A DNA stretch of 64,000 nt, from the NCBI GenBank assembly GCA_947623965.1, contig CANQIF010000001.1, positions 1-64,000 of the forward strand, read 5' to 3'. Shown in pieces: positions 18,565-27,542 of this stretch (within the stretch, counting starts at the first letter, position 1; every line of letters starts with the position of its first letter). Source of the stretch: an uncultured Alistipes sp. (GTDB lineage Bacteria > Bacteroidota > Bacteroidia > Bacteroidales > Rikenellaceae). The position numbers were made by a program, and so were the translations under genes. The notes beneath the pieces were generated by a model. It searched no databases. It saw only the letters and a program-made list of their open reading frames with translations, and was not told the origin of the DNA.

Positions 18565-19085
18565 TTTGCAGTTCCGAATGGAACTGCCGCGGACCGCAGC
18601 CGCCGGTTGTTGCTGGGGTGTTTTGCCGCAAATTCGATTGCGAAGCAATCGGCAGCCCGCAGCCGCCCCCGGGCGGAGGGCTGCTCCTCTACGTCGCACG
18701 CCATCCGCTCGGCTACGGGCTCGTCTTGCGACTGAAATCGACATCAAGAAAGTCGGCTGGTTATATGCTGTTTAAACAATTGTAATGTGAGGATCCGGTC
18801 CGACAGGACCAAGCGGGCCACAGCTTCGCCTCACGGAGGCAGTGCCGCTCGGCTGCGGGCTGGTTGCAAGCATGATCGATCGCGTAAGCGATCGGCGGTC
18901 CGCAGCCTCCGGCGGCGGAGGCCCGCAACTCTTCTGCGTCGTTGCGCCCTCCGCAGGCTGCAGCCCGAACCGGAATAATACCCAAGCGAGCCTTGGCAGA
19001 CCGTCTAATTTTGAATCTTGAATTTTGAATTCTGAATTTGCGGTTCCGGAAAGGAACCGCAACGGGCCGCAGCCCTCCGGATTTC
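18565..19085. repeat. GC-rich composite repeat block
   Basis: Modules include the hairpins GCAGTTCC-gaat-GGAACTGC (18569-18588), CGATTGC-gaa-GCAATCG, and GCGGTTCCGgaaaGGAACCGC (19040-19060), plus AT-rich TTTGAATC strings and the GGAGGC/GCCTCC arms. No gene is supported between 18401 and 19110. Confidence 0.85.
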
Positions 19086-19097
19086 GAAAAAAAAGAT

Positions 19098-19105
19098 TAC
19101 CTTTG
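19098..19105 (+). promoter_or_regulatory. lspA promoter -7 element TACCTTTG
   Basis: TAnnTTTG match only five bases before the lspA ATG, so the mRNA would have almost no leader. Confidence 0.65.
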
Positions 19106-19110
19106 CAACC

Positions 19111-19725
19111 ATGAATCTGAAGAAAACGGCTTTGCTCGTCGTGCTGCTGCTCGCAGCCGACCAGGCACTCAAGATATGGGTCAAGACCCACATGCAGATC
19201 GGCGATCCCGCCATCATGATCTTTCCCGACTGGTTCCAGCTGCGCTTCATCGAAAACCCGGGGATGGCTTTCGGCCTGCGGCTCCGGATGGGGGGCGCCT
19301 ACGACTGGGGCAAGCTGCTGCTGGGGCTCTTCCGCATTCTCTTCTCGGGATGGCTCGGTTGGTACATCGTCCGGACAGTCCGCGAGCGCAAGGCCCCGGC
19401 CGGCGTCGTGGTCGGCCTGACGCTGATTCTGGCGGGCGCCGTGGGCAACCTCATCGACAGCGCCTTCTACGGGCTATGCTTCTCGGAGTCGACCCCCTGC
19501 ACGGTGGCGCACTTCGGCGGCAGCTACGCCGGCTTTATGATGGGCCGGGTGGTCGATATGCTCTACTTCCCGCTCTTCCGATGGGAGAGCGTCCCCGAGT
19601 GGCTCAGCTTTTTAGTCGACCGCAACGGCTACTTCTTCGGTCCGATCTTCAATCTGGCCGATGCCTACATTTCGGTAGCCGTGGTCTATCTGCTGCTGTT
19701 CCAGTTCCGGTATCTGAACAAATAG
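19111..19725 (+). CDS. lspA: Lipoprotein signal peptidase (signal peptidase II)
   Basis: A 204-residue inner-membrane aspartyl protease that removes lipoprotein signal peptides after lipidation. Four hydrophobic segments are visible. The catalytic Asp pair lies in GRVVDMLY and FNLADAYIS, with FIENPGMAFGL and GAVGNLIDS as the other conserved blocks. It is longer than the 165-residue E. coli enzyme because of loop insertions normal for Bacteroidetes LspA. Confidence 0.96.
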   Translation: MNLKKTALLVVLLLAADQALKIWVKTHMQIGDPAIMIFPDWFQLRFIENPGMAFGLRLRMGGAYDWGKLLLGLFRILFSGWLGWYIVRTVRERKAPAGVVVGLTLILAGAVGNLIDSAFYGLCFSESTPCTVAHFGGSYAGFMMGRVVDMLYFPLFRWESVPEWLSFLVDRNGYFFGPIFNLADAYISVAVVYLLLFQFRYLNK

Positions 19726-19856
19726 CCAATCCAGACGGCCGGGCGCTTTGAGCAAGCGGCCGTTCCGACCGGCGGGGAAATGTTTTTTTCGATTTTTTCG
19801 CCGAAACGTTTGCAGGTTGCGAAATTTTCACTACCTTTGCCCTGCAATTCCGAAAT

Positions 19857-19938
19857 GCCCAGGTGGCGGAATAGGTAGACGCGCACGTTTCAGGTGCGTG
19901 TGCCGCAAGGCGTGCAGGTTCGATTCCTGTCCTGGGCA
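19857..19938 (+). tRNA. tRNA-Leu(CAG)
   Basis: Acceptor stem GCCCAGG/CCTGGGC, anticodon stem CACGT/GCGTG with loop TTCAGGT giving anticodon CAG (codon CTG), a class II variable arm and T-arm CAGGTTCGATTCCTG. Discriminator A. A TACCTTTG promoter element lies about 20 bases upstream. Confidence 0.95.
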
Positions 19939-20066
19939 CTGTAAACCCCTCCAGAACACGTTTCTGGCGGGTTTTTTTCTTTCGATTGTCGAGCTGCGGC
20001 TCTCACGAACGAACGCCGCCCCGCATATCCTGCAGGGCGGCGCCGTTTTTTGAAAGCGCGCGATCG

Positions 20067-20474
20067 TCAAACAAAGCGAACGGCGGCCAAATTCTCGGCG
20101 AAAAGCCGGATACCGTTTTCGATTTTTCGAATTGTCTTTTCACTTGGCTTCCGAACACCTGCGATATAATGCCCGAGCTGCTTCTGGTTGACACCCGTAA
20201 TGCGTTCCAATCCAGCAAGTGTAAATGCGTATGCGTAATGTTGCAAAAACGAAGGGACATCGTATTTGAACTCGAAATCCAATTGCGGGCACATTTTCCC
20301 CTCCGCCTCATACAAATCGCACATCTCTTGATAGGAATTGCAGAAATCCGCGATCGTTTCCGCTACCGTATCGCCTTGCCCCAGCAATCCGAACGGGACC
20401 TCGGCCAAATATTCCATTGTTGCATCGAAACTTCCATCCGAGCCCCGTTCGATCGTCACTTGTGCTTTCATCAT
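20067..20474 (-). CDS. HicB-like antitoxin-family protein (orphan)
   Basis: A 135-residue protein. The N-terminal half is the HicB partial RNase-H-like fold (VTIERGSDGSFDATME...AEVPFGLLGQGDTVAETIADF). The C-terminal half is a helix-turn-helix (TLAGLERITGVNQKQLGHYIAG). HicB normally neutralises a HicA mRNA-interferase encoded next to it; I see no HicA-like ORF here on either strand, so it is an orphan. Lower GC than the neighbours suggests acquisition. A related broken gene lies about 190 bases upstream. Confidence 0.85.
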   Translation of the reverse strand: MMKAQVTIERGSDGSFDATMEYLAEVPFGLLGQGDTVAETIADFCNSYQEMCDLYEAEGKMCPQLDFEFKYDVPSFLQHYAYAFTLAGLERITGVNQKQLGHYIAGVRKPSEKTIRKIENGIRLFAENLAAVRFV

Positions 20475-20660
20475 CAGGTTTCAATTATAGCAAATCAGAA
20501 TGGTTTGATTAGCGTGACAAAGGTAGTATTTCTGCTATCAATCTGCAAATGTTTTGTCTACCGGACAAGCAATGTATAAACAAAGCGGAACAACGAAAAG
20601 CATCCTACAGATTCTGCAGGACGGTGCTGTTCCCGATATTGGATGTATTCAAAGCCCCCT

Positions 20661-21062
20661 CTATAAAGAAATCATAGATAGTTCGCGGCCGATTTGCCGC
20701 AAAGCGCTTTCGATTTTTTTGGCCTGCTTTTCGGATATATAGGTATCGCAAGACTTGTACGCCCGCATCAAGGTGCTATTGATGCCCGCCCACTTGGCGA
20801 ACTTCGTCACATTGATAAAGTCGAACTAATTGAATACCGAGGCGACGTCGTATTTGTATTCGAATTCGATCTCTTTTAATTCCTCGGGAATTTCTTCGCC
20901 GTTCTCCGTATAACTGGCGAGCATTTCGCGGACGGAGTTCTCGAAATCTTCTTTTGCTTCAGCTACGGTAGTTCCTTCACCTATGATTGTCGCCTGAAGG
21001 TCGGGGGTGTAAATCCCGAATGTTCCATCCTTCCCTTTTTCAACAAGTGCAATTGTTTTCAT
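20661..21062 (-). pseudogene. HicB-like gene interrupted by one in-frame nonsense codon
   Basis: The first 78 codons (ATG 21062) encode a HicB N-domain ending YKYDVASVFN, then a TAG stop at 20826-20828. The same frame continues without another stop for 54 codons, reading FDFINVTKFAKWAGINSTLM and on through a helix-turn-helix, to a TAG at 20661-20663. Read through, the protein would be 133 residues, matching its 135-residue sibling downstream. HicB relatives as I remember them have Tyr at this point, so a TAT/TAC to TAG change explains the break. Either a pseudogene or a 78-residue truncated antitoxin. Confidence 0.85.
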
Positions 21063-21223
21063 CGTGCGTTGTTTTGTGGTCCTTGAATGCAGGCCGATCT
21101 ATACACGACCAGATTGCCAGCCTTTTCATCGGGCAGGACAAATATACGCAATTTCCGCGGTACATCCAATTTCTTCAACCGCGCCGGCCGGCGAACGCTT
21201 TTCACCGCGCGGGCCGTTCGCCG

Positions 21224-22426
21224 CTACCGCAGCCGGTTGCGCAGGAAGTGGGCGCGGGCATAGCCGTAGAAGAGCGCCACGCCGACCAGATTGACCGCCC
21301 AGGCCATCCAGAAGGCGGCGTGGTATCCAAGGTGTTCGGCGAAGCTGCCGCCTGCCATAATCCCCAAGCCGACCCCGATATCCCACGACACGAGCAGCGT
21401 CGAATTGGCCGTGCCGCGCCGGTCGTGCGAGGCGAGGTTAAGAAACATCGTCTGGAAGGCGGGAAACATGTGGCCGTTGCCGAGCCCGATGATGAGGGCC
21501 GCGCCATAATATCCCCAGCTGTTGTGGAGCGCAGCGAAGAGCAGGTAGCCGCCGAGCGAGATCGCGGTGCCGGCAGCGGCGTTCTGTACGATGCGGCCCC
21601 GGCGCAGCGAACGGCCGCCGACCAGCCGCGAGAGGATCAGACCGATCGCCAGCAGCATGAAGAAGAGCCCCGTACCGCCCGTGATGCCCAGCTCATCCTT
21701 GCCGTAAATGGCGATGTAGGTCGAAAGGACGCCGTAGGAGCAGGCGTAGCAGATCATGCAAAGGCTTTGGCTCCACCCCTTGAGCAGGACGAAGCGGTCG
21801 AGCGAGAGGGGCGGCTTTCCGACGCTCTGCTCGCGGGGACGCAGGTGCAGCGACGCATCGATGCCCAGACCGAGGGCCGACACAAGGAAGGCGATCCAGA
21901 AGAGGACGTCGTAACTGTGACAGGCGCCGTAGATCACGAGTGCCACGGTGGGGCCGATCGCCGTGGCGATGTTGTTGCTCAAGCCGTAGTAGCCGATTCC
22001 CTCGGCCCGGCGCGACGGCGCGAGGACGTCGATCGCCACAGTGCTGTTCGACACCGTCGAGGCTCCGAACGGGGCGCCATGCAGCGTGCGGATCACGGCG
22101 AAGAGAAAGAGCGAACCCGCTACAAGGTATCCCGCAAAGCAGATCGAAAAGAGGAAATAACTTGTCAACAGCACCGTCCGGCGCGGGAAACTGTCCACTA
22201 AATAGCCGCTGAAAGGGCGGATCAAGAGGGCCGTCAGCGTATAACCCGACAGCACGAATCCGATCGTCTGCTTGTCGGCGCCGAACGTATCGTTCAGGTA
22301 GAGCGGCAGGAGCGGCGTAAGAAGCATGAACGAGAAGAAGATCATGAAGTTGGCGCACCAGACCTTCAGGTAGTTGCGGTTCCATAACCGCTCCTTCGCC
22401 GCCGATGTCGATTCGATGGAATCCAT
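21224..22426 (-). CDS. Major facilitator superfamily transporter
   Basis: A 400-residue inner-membrane permease with about 12 hydrophobic segments. GYLVDSFPRRTVLL is the MFS loop 2-3 motif (GxxxDxxxRR), and the second half has a weaker equivalent at GGRSLRRGRI. It resembles AraJ/arabinose-efflux-type permeases; substrate unknown. I use ATG 22426 (MDSIES); a TTG start at 22450 is possible but adds nothing recognisable. Confidence 0.88.
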   Translation of the reverse strand: MDSIESTSAAKERLWNRNYLKVWCANFMIFFSFMLLTPLLPLYLNDTFGADKQTIGFVLSGYTLTALLIRPFSGYLVDSFPRRTVLLTSYFLFSICFAGYLVAGSLFLFAVIRTLHGAPFGASTVSNSTVAIDVLAPSRRAEGIGYYGLSNNIATAIGPTVALVIYGACHSYDVLFWIAFLVSALGLGIDASLHLRPREQSVGKPPLSLDRFVLLKGWSQSLCMICYACSYGVLSTYIAIYGKDELGITGGTGLFFMLLAIGLILSRLVGGRSLRRGRIVQNAAAGTAISLGGYLLFAALHNSWGYYGAALIIGLGNGHMFPAFQTMFLNLASHDRRGTANSTLLVSWDIGVGLGIMAGGSFAEHLGYHAAFWMAWAVNLVGVALFYGYARAHFLRNRLR

Positions 22427-22498
22427 ACAAACGCTTTTTTGACGGCACAAAAATACGATTTCTTCGCGAAAGTAGGCACCTCCTTTCCGAGGGAGACG

Positions 22499-22993
22499 TC
22501 AAAGAATCCGGAGAGCGATCGCCGCGCAGGCCTCGGCATCGGCCAGGGCATGGTGGTGGTGTTCGAGATCGTAGCCGCAGGCGGCGGCCACGGTATGGAG
22601 CTGATGGTTGGGAAGCCGGCGGCCAAAGATGCGGCGCGAAGCCTGCAGCGTATCGTAGAAGCGGTAGTCCGGATAAGTGAGGCCGTAACATGCGCAGACA
22701 GCCCGCAGACACCCCTCGTCGAAGCGGGCGTTGTGGGCCACGAGCGGCAGTCCGGCGATGCGGGGCGCGAGTTCGGTCCACACCTCGGGGAAGGCCGGAG
22801 CGTCGCAGGTGTCGGCATCCGAGAGACCGTGCACCTGCCGGCAGAACCAGGCGTAGTAGTTCGGGACGGGATGGATCAACCGGTAGAATCGTTCACGAAT
22901 TATCCCGTCGCGCACAATTACCGCGCCGACCGAGCAGACGCTCGACCGTTCGCCGTTGGCCGTTTCGAAATCGATTGCTGTAAAATCGCGCAT
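22499..22993 (-). CDS. DEDDh 3'-5' exonuclease (DnaQ/ExoX-like)
   Basis: A 164-residue stand-alone exonuclease domain. Exo I is DFTAIDFETAN, exo II lies in LVAHNARFDEGCL, and exo III is HHHALADAEACAA with the DEDDh His. Such proteins resemble the proofreading epsilon subunit or ExoX and act in repair. The ATG at 22993 is nine bases after a TATCTTTG element (23002-23009), so the mRNA is nearly leaderless. Confidence 0.9.
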   Translation of the reverse strand: MRDFTAIDFETANGERSSVCSVGAVIVRDGIIRERFYRLIHPVPNYYAWFCRQVHGLSDADTCDAPAFPEVWTELAPRIAGLPLVAHNARFDEGCLRAVCACYGLTYPDYRFYDTLQASRRIFGRRLPNHQLHTVAAACGYDLEHHHHALADAEACAAIALRIL

Positions 22994-23001
22994 AACGGAC
23001 A

Positions 23002-23192
23002 CAAAGATACGAAAAGTCGAAAGCAGAAACAAGCGACAGCTTGGTTATGCTGAGACGGAGTATCTTCGACGAAGTCAAAGATACGAAAGCCGAGGGCAAA
23101 AGCAAATTTATTTTTTGTATTATGCCGAGGCGCAGTATCTTCTACGAAGTCAAAGTACGAATAAGCCGCGGGCAAATTTGTATTCTGCCGGT
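23002..23192 (-). promoter_or_regulatory. Three-unit array of 74-bp promoter repeats
   Basis: Minus-strand array directly before the exonuclease start. -7 elements fall at 23002-23009 (TATCTTTG), 23076-23083 (TATCTTTG) and about 23151 (degenerate GTACTTTG), giving periods of 74 and 75. Each unit carries an internal stem of its own sequence. Confidence 0.8.
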
Positions 23193-23194
23193 CT

Positions 23195-23780
23195 ATTCAA
23201 TCCCGTAGGGATTGGCGGGCCGCAGCCTGGGGGCGGCGGAGGCCCGCAACTCGCGTCCCGCAGGTCCGCATCGTGCGAGCTCTCCGCAGGCTGCTGCCCG
23301 AATCGGAATACAAACAGCTCGGCAGCCCCATCTAATTTTGAATCTTGAATTTGCGGTTCCGGTAAGGAACCGCAGCGGGCCTTCGCCGGGCGAAGGCCCG
23401 CTGCTCGCGTCCGCCTTTGCGTCCGCTTGTGCCGGCACTTCGCAAGCTGCAGCCCGATTCCGAATGCTCATTTTTAATCTTTCATTCTTCATCTTGAATT
23501 GCGGCTTCTCGGAAGCCGCAGCAGCCCGCAGCCGCCCCCGGGCGGAGGGCTGCTCCTTATAGTCGCAAGCCCATCTGCTCGGCTGCGGGCTGGCCTCGGT
23601 CAAATTCGATGCTTCAGGCATCGGCGGACCGCAGCCTCCACACAGCAGAGACCCGATCTGAAACCTGTGTCCAAGCCGCCCCACGACCTTATTAAATTTT
23701 GAACGATGAATTTGCGATCCCTATAAAAAGGAGCTCGGGCTGCAGCCCGAGCACCAATTCCAGCGTCAAAAGGGTGATAC
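23195..23780. repeat. GC-rich composite repeat block
   Basis: Fills the gap between the exonuclease and galE. Contains hairpins GCGGTTCCGgtaaGGAACCGC (23353-23373) and GCGGCTTC-tc-GGAAGCCGC (23501-23519), the GGGCGGAGGG module and AT-rich strings. No gene is supported. Confidence 0.85.
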
Positions 23781-23782
23781 TG

Positions 23783-24814
23783 TTATTCAATCCCGCGGAG
23801 GTGCTTCTCCCAGGCCCAGGCGGCACGCAGCGTATCGTCCAGGTCGCGTTCGGCGCGCCAGCCCAACTCTTCGTTGGCCCGCGTCGGATCGGCCCAGATG
23901 GCGATGATGTCGCCCGCACGGCGGCCGGCGATCCGGTAGTTCAGCTTCAGGCCGTTGGCCTGCTCGAAGCGGTGCACCAGTTCGAGCACCGAGACACCGT
24001 TGCCCGTGCCGATGTTGAAAATTTCGTAGGCGCTCCGGTTCTTCCCCTCAATCAGGCGGCGAATGGCGGCCACATGGGCACGGGCCAGATCCACGACGTC
24101 GATGTAGTCGCGGATGTTCGATCCATCGGGTGTCGGGTAGTCGTCGCCGAAGACCGAGAGGCATTCGCGCAGCCCTGCAGCCGTCTGCGTGATGTAGGGC
24201 ACCAGGTTCTGCGGCACGCCGCGCGGCAGTTCGCCGATAAGGGCCGAGGGATGGGCGCCGATCGGGTTGAAGTAGCGCAGAGCGATGCCCTTCATCCCCT
24301 CCGAGGCGTTCACCGTGTCGCGAAGGATATCCTCGCACATCTGCTTCGTGTTGCCGTAGGGCGACGTGGCCGGCTTGCGAGGCGTCTCCTCGGTGACGGG
24401 CTGCCGGTCGGGTTCGCCGTAGACCGTACACGACGACGAGAAGAGGATGTTCGGCCGGCCCGTCGCACGCATCAGGTCGAGGATATTCATGAAGGAGGTG
24501 AGGTTGTTGCGGTAGTATTCGAGCGGTTTCTGCACCGATTCGTTAACTGCCTTGAAAGCGGCGAAGTGAATCGCCGAGTCGAACGCATAGCGGTCGAAGA
24601 GCTTCGTGCGCAACGCCTCGCGGTCGCAGCAGTCCACCTCGACGAAGGGGACCTCGACCCCCGTGATGCGGCGCACCCCCTCGACGGCGGTGATTTCGCT
24701 GTTCGAAAGGTTGTCGGCGATGACGACGTCGTAGCCCGCCTCGACGAGCTCCACGGCCGTGTGCGAGCCGATGTAGCCCGCACCGCCGCTAACCAGGACA
24801 CAATGTTTTTTCAT
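23783..24814 (-). CDS. galE: UDP-glucose 4-epimerase
   Basis: A 343-residue short-chain dehydrogenase-type epimerase interconverting UDP-glucose and UDP-galactose (and possibly the N-acetyl forms) for surface polysaccharide and galactose use. NAD-binding GGAGYIGSHT is at residues 10-19; the catalytic triad lies in SSSCTVYG and YGNTKQMCE (YxxxK). Length matches the family. A three-unit promoter array lies upstream. Confidence 0.95.
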   Translation of the reverse strand: MKKHCVLVSGGAGYIGSHTAVELVEAGYDVVIADNLSNSEITAVEGVRRITGVEVPFVEVDCCDREALRTKLFDRYAFDSAIHFAAFKAVNESVQKPLEYYRNNLTSFMNILDLMRATGRPNILFSSSCTVYGEPDRQPVTEETPRKPATSPYGNTKQMCEDILRDTVNASEGMKGIALRYFNPIGAHPSALIGELPRGVPQNLVPYITQTAAGLRECLSVFGDDYPTPDGSNIRDYIDVVDLARAHVAAIRRLIEGKNRSAYEIFNIGTGNGVSVLELVHRFEQANGLKLNYRIAGRRAGDIIAIWADPTRANEELGWRAERDLDDTLRAAWAWEKHLRGIE

Positions 24815-24893
24815 GGTGGTATTCGATTGGTTGTTGAATGCTTTTCAGGTCGGAGCACGATGCGGAAATACCGCCCGACACGCTCCTAATTTA

Positions 24894-25110
24894 CAAAGAT
24901 ACGAAAAGTCGAGCGCAGAAACAAGCGTCAGCTTGGTTCTGCCGAGACGGAGTATCTTCGGCGCAGCCAAAGATACGATTAAGTCGAGTGCAATGCCAAA
25001 TTTATTTGAGCATTGCCGAGACGAAGTATCCAAGGCGCAGCCAAAGATACGCATAAACCGAGGCCAAAAGCAAATTTTATTTGCGATTTTGCCGAGGCAC
25101 CGCCCCGCAA
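24894..25110 (-). promoter_or_regulatory. Three-unit array of 74-bp promoter repeats before galE
   Basis: Three exact TATCTTTG elements on the minus strand at 24894-24901, 24968-24975 and 25042-25049, spaced 74 bases apart. The stem-loop within each unit has a different sequence (for example around AAGC/GCTT, AAT/ATT within AATGC/GCATT, and GCAAA/TTTGC). The nearest element is 79 bases before the galE ATG. Confidence 0.82.
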
Positions 25111-25320
25111 CGCGGCCTGCGGGAACTAAAAAAACCGGGAATCCGCCCCTTCGGCCGGGTGCGCATCGAAAAAATGGTTATCTTTATTCCGGAGCGGTCC
25201 GCGCGGAAAGCCGCCCCGGCATCCGCCCCCGGCAAGGAATCCGCCCGCATACACCCGCATACCCGCATAAGAACCCCGACTGTAAAAGAACACCCATAAA
25301 AAAAGCACCTGAAAACGCTT
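25111..25320. other. Intergenic region upstream of DUF4476 gene
   Basis: GC-rich with no supported ORF. A TATCTTTA sequence near 25180 resembles a -7 element. The only notable point is the reading frame just before 25321, discussed with the DUF4476 gene. Confidence 0.4.
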
Positions 25321-25671
25321 TTGCCCGGCCTGCTCTTCGTCTGCCTCTTCGCGGCGGCCGCCGAGGCCCGGCCGCACCCCGAAAACCGCATGTCGGACCG
25401 GGAGTTCGCCATCCTCTACCGCCACGTGAAAGAGAAAACATTCAAGGACGACCGCTTCGAACTGATCGAGATCGGATCGCTCGACAGCCGTTTCAACACC
25501 GCGCAGTGCCGGCAGCTGCTCGAGCTCTTCGACTTCGACGACGACCGGTTGCGGGCCCTCGCCGTTCTGGCGCCGCACCTCACCGATCGCCGCGGCGCCG
25601 GCCGGCTGCTCGACGGTTTCACTTTCGAGACGTCCCGCAAGCAGGCGACAAAACTGTTGCTCGACCGCTGA
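25321..25671 (+). CDS. Exported DUF4476 protein, start uncertain
   Basis: A 116-residue ORF from TTG 25321. A hydrophobic signal segment (LLFVCLFAAAAEA) is followed by a DUF4476 domain (FKDDRFELIEIGSLDSRFNT...LLELFDFDDDRLRAL), a small helical Bacteroidetes domain of unknown role. The frame extends upstream as KKHLKT-LL to a TAA at 25297, which would complete a normal positively charged signal peptide, but no ATG is in that frame; CTG 25309 is an alternative. An ATA followed by seven A (about 25296-25305) lies one base out of frame, so a homopolymer slip may have displaced the true start. Confidence 0.65.
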   Translation: MPGLLFVCLFAAAAEARPHPENRMSDREFAILYRHVKEKTFKDDRFELIEIGSLDSRFNTAQCRQLLELFDFDDDRLRALAVLAPHLTDRRGAGRLLDGFTFETSRKQATKLLLDR

Positions 25672-25731
25672 CCGGAGCGCCGTTTCGTCACTTTTTTTGC
25701 ACGAAACATTCGATATATCGAAATATTTCGC

Positions 25732-25739
25732 TACATTTG
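25732..25739 (+). promoter_or_regulatory. kbl promoter -7 element TACATTTG
   Basis: TAnnTTTG match about 36 bases before the kbl ATG, preceded by an AT-rich stretch. Confidence 0.6.
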
Positions 25740-25774
25740 CTAACAAATCGAAATACATCTAAATTCCGTCTGCC

Positions 25775-26962
25775 ATGTACGCGAAAATGCAAGCTCACCT
25801 GCAACGGACCCTCGACGAGATCCGTGCCGCAGGCCTCTACAAAACCGAACGGGTGATCGCCTCGCCGCAGCGCGCCGAAATCGAGGTCGGCGGCCGCAAA
25901 GTGCTGAACTTCTGCGCCAACAACTATCTGGGTCTCTCGGACAATCCGCGTCTCATCGAGGCGGCGAAGCGCGCCATGGACGCCCGCGGCTACGGCATGT
26001 CCTCCGTCCGCTTCATCTGCGGCTGCCAGGACCTGCACAAGGAGCTCGAACAGGCCATCTCGGACTACTTCGGCACCGAGGATACGATCCTCTACGCGGC
26101 CTGCTTCGACGCCAACGGCGGCGTCTTCGAGCCGCTCTTCACGGAGGAGGACGCCATCATCTCCGATGCGCTGAACCACGCCTCGATCATCGACGGCGTG
26201 CGCCTCTGCAAGGCGGTGCGCTACCGCTACGCCAACGCCGATATGGGTGAGCTGGAGGAATGTCTTAAGAAAGCGCAGGCGCAGCGCTTCCGCATCATCT
26301 GCACCGACGGCGTCTTCTCGATGGACGGCAACGCCGCCCCGCTGGACCGCATCGTCGCCCTGGCCGAGAAGTACGACGCCTTAGTGATGGTCGACGAGTG
26401 CCATTCGGCCGGCGTGCTCGGTGCGACGGGCCGCGGCATCACCGAGCTCTACAACCTGCGCGGCAAGGTGGAGATCCTCACCGGCACGCTCGGCAAGGCC
26501 TTCGGCGGCGCCGTGGGCGGCTACACGACGGGGCGCCGCGAGATCATCGAACTGTTGCGCCAGCGTTCGCGCCCCTACCTCTTCTCCAACTCGCTGCCCC
26601 CCGCCGTGGTGGGGGCCGGCATCGAGCTCTTCAAGCTCCTCGCCGAGAGCGATGCGCTGCACGACCGTCTCGTGGCCAACGTCGAGCACTTCCGCAGCGG
26701 CATGATGGCCGCCGGCTTCGATATCAAGCCCACGCAGTCGGCCATCTGCGCCGTGATGCTCTACGATGCGAAGCTCTCGCAGGAGTTCGCCGCCCGACTG
26801 CAGGACGAGGGCGTCTTCGTCACGGGCTTCTACTATCCGGTCGTTCCGAAGGGGCAGGCCCGCATCCGCGTGCAGGTTTCGGCCGGCCATACGACCGAAC
26901 AGCTCGACCGTTGCATCGCCGCCTTCATCAAGGTGGGCAAAGAGCTCGAAATCATCCGCTAA
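25775..26962 (+). CDS. kbl: Glycine C-acetyltransferase (2-amino-3-ketobutyrate CoA ligase)
   Basis: A 395-residue PLP enzyme of the alpha-oxoamine synthase family that cleaves 2-amino-3-ketobutyrate with CoA to glycine and acetyl-CoA, the second step of threonine breakdown. CANNYLGLSDNP, the Asp of VDECHSAG and the PLP lysine in TGTLGKAFGG are all present. Length equals E. coli Kbl (398). The partner threonine dehydrogenase is not in the window. An Lrp-type regulator follows after 21 bases and is probably cotranscribed. Confidence 0.95.
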   Translation: MYAKMQAHLQRTLDEIRAAGLYKTERVIASPQRAEIEVGGRKVLNFCANNYLGLSDNPRLIEAAKRAMDARGYGMSSVRFICGCQDLHKELEQAISDYFGTEDTILYAACFDANGGVFEPLFTEEDAIISDALNHASIIDGVRLCKAVRYRYANADMGELEECLKKAQAQRFRIICTDGVFSMDGNAAPLDRIVALAEKYDALVMVDECHSAGVLGATGRGITELYNLRGKVEILTGTLGKAFGGAVGGYTTGRREIIELLRQRSRPYLFSNSLPPAVVGAGIELFKLLAESDALHDRLVANVEHFRSGMMAAGFDIKPTQSAICAVMLYDAKLSQEFAARLQDEGVFVTGFYYPVVPKGQARIRVQVSAGHTTEQLDRCIAAFIKVGKELEIIR

Positions 26963-26983
26963 CCCTTTAATTTCCGATCGCCT

Positions 26984-27466
26984 ATGAAAGCCATGACGCT
27001 GGACGCCATCGACCGTAAGATCCTCAAATACCTCGTCGGCAACGCCCGCATGCCCTACCTGGAGATCGCCCGCGAGTGCGGCATCTCGGGTGCGGCCATC
27101 CACCAACGCATCCACAAGCTGACCGAAGCCGGCGTGATTCTGGGCAGCTATACGATCGTCAATCCCAAGCTGCTCGGCTACGATGTCTGCGCCTACATCA
27201 ACATCACGGTCAAGGAGCCGCAGCTGTTGCAGGAGACGATCGCGGAGCTGAAGAAGATCCCCGAGATCGTCGAGGCCCACTTCATTTCGGGAAAAGGCAA
27301 CATCCAGGCGAAGCTCTACTGCATCGACAACGAGCACCTCATGCGGACGATCTTCGACCACGTGTTGCGCATCGAGGGCATCGCCGCCACCGAGACGAGC
27401 ATCTCGCTGCAGGAGGCCTTCTCGCGCCCGATCGATCTGGAGTTCATCCTGCCCGAGGAGCGGTAA
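26984..27466 (+). CDS. Lrp/AsnC-family transcriptional regulator
   Basis: A 160-residue regulator. Residues 1-60 are the AsnC-type helix-turn-helix (LDAIDRKILKYLVGNARMPY...GISGAAIHQRIHKL), residues 70-150 the RAM ligand-binding domain. These proteins sense amino acids and act as octamers. Its position directly behind kbl suggests control of threonine/glycine metabolism (inference). Confidence 0.93.
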   Translation: MKAMTLDAIDRKILKYLVGNARMPYLEIARECGISGAAIHQRIHKLTEAGVILGSYTIVNPKLLGYDVCAYINITVKEPQLLQETIAELKKIPEIVEAHFISGKGNIQAKLYCIDNEHLMRTIFDHVLRIEGIAATETSISLQEAFSRPIDLEFILPEER

Positions 27467-27486
27467 CGGAGCCTTCCGAAAAGCTG

Positions 27487-27524
27487 GCGGGCCCCCTCCG
27501 GAACAGTCCGGAGGGGGCCCGCTT
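27487..27524 (+). terminator. Terminator-like hairpin after the Lrp gene
   Basis: Very stable perfect stem GCGGGCCCCCTCCGGA / TCCGGAGGGGGCCCGC with a short loop and only a weak T tail. It lies between the convergent Lrp and kdsC genes and may serve both. Confidence 0.7.
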
Positions 27525-27542
27525 GTCGATTGCCGGCCGCTT

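Noticed and set aside
13543..18735. A single 1730-codon open frame on the plus strand
   Set aside because: It overlaps two well supported genes in other frames and translates to Arg/Pro/Ala-rich low-complexity sequence, an artefact of high GC.
20475..21223. HicA toxin gene paired with the HicB-like genes
   Set aside because: All three frames of both gaps were read; none gives a 55-80-residue product with the HicA dsRBD-like pattern or its catalytic His.
24894..25110. CRISPR array
   Set aside because: Repeats are 74 bp with only partly conserved internal sequence, no uniform spacers and no cas genes; they are promoter units.
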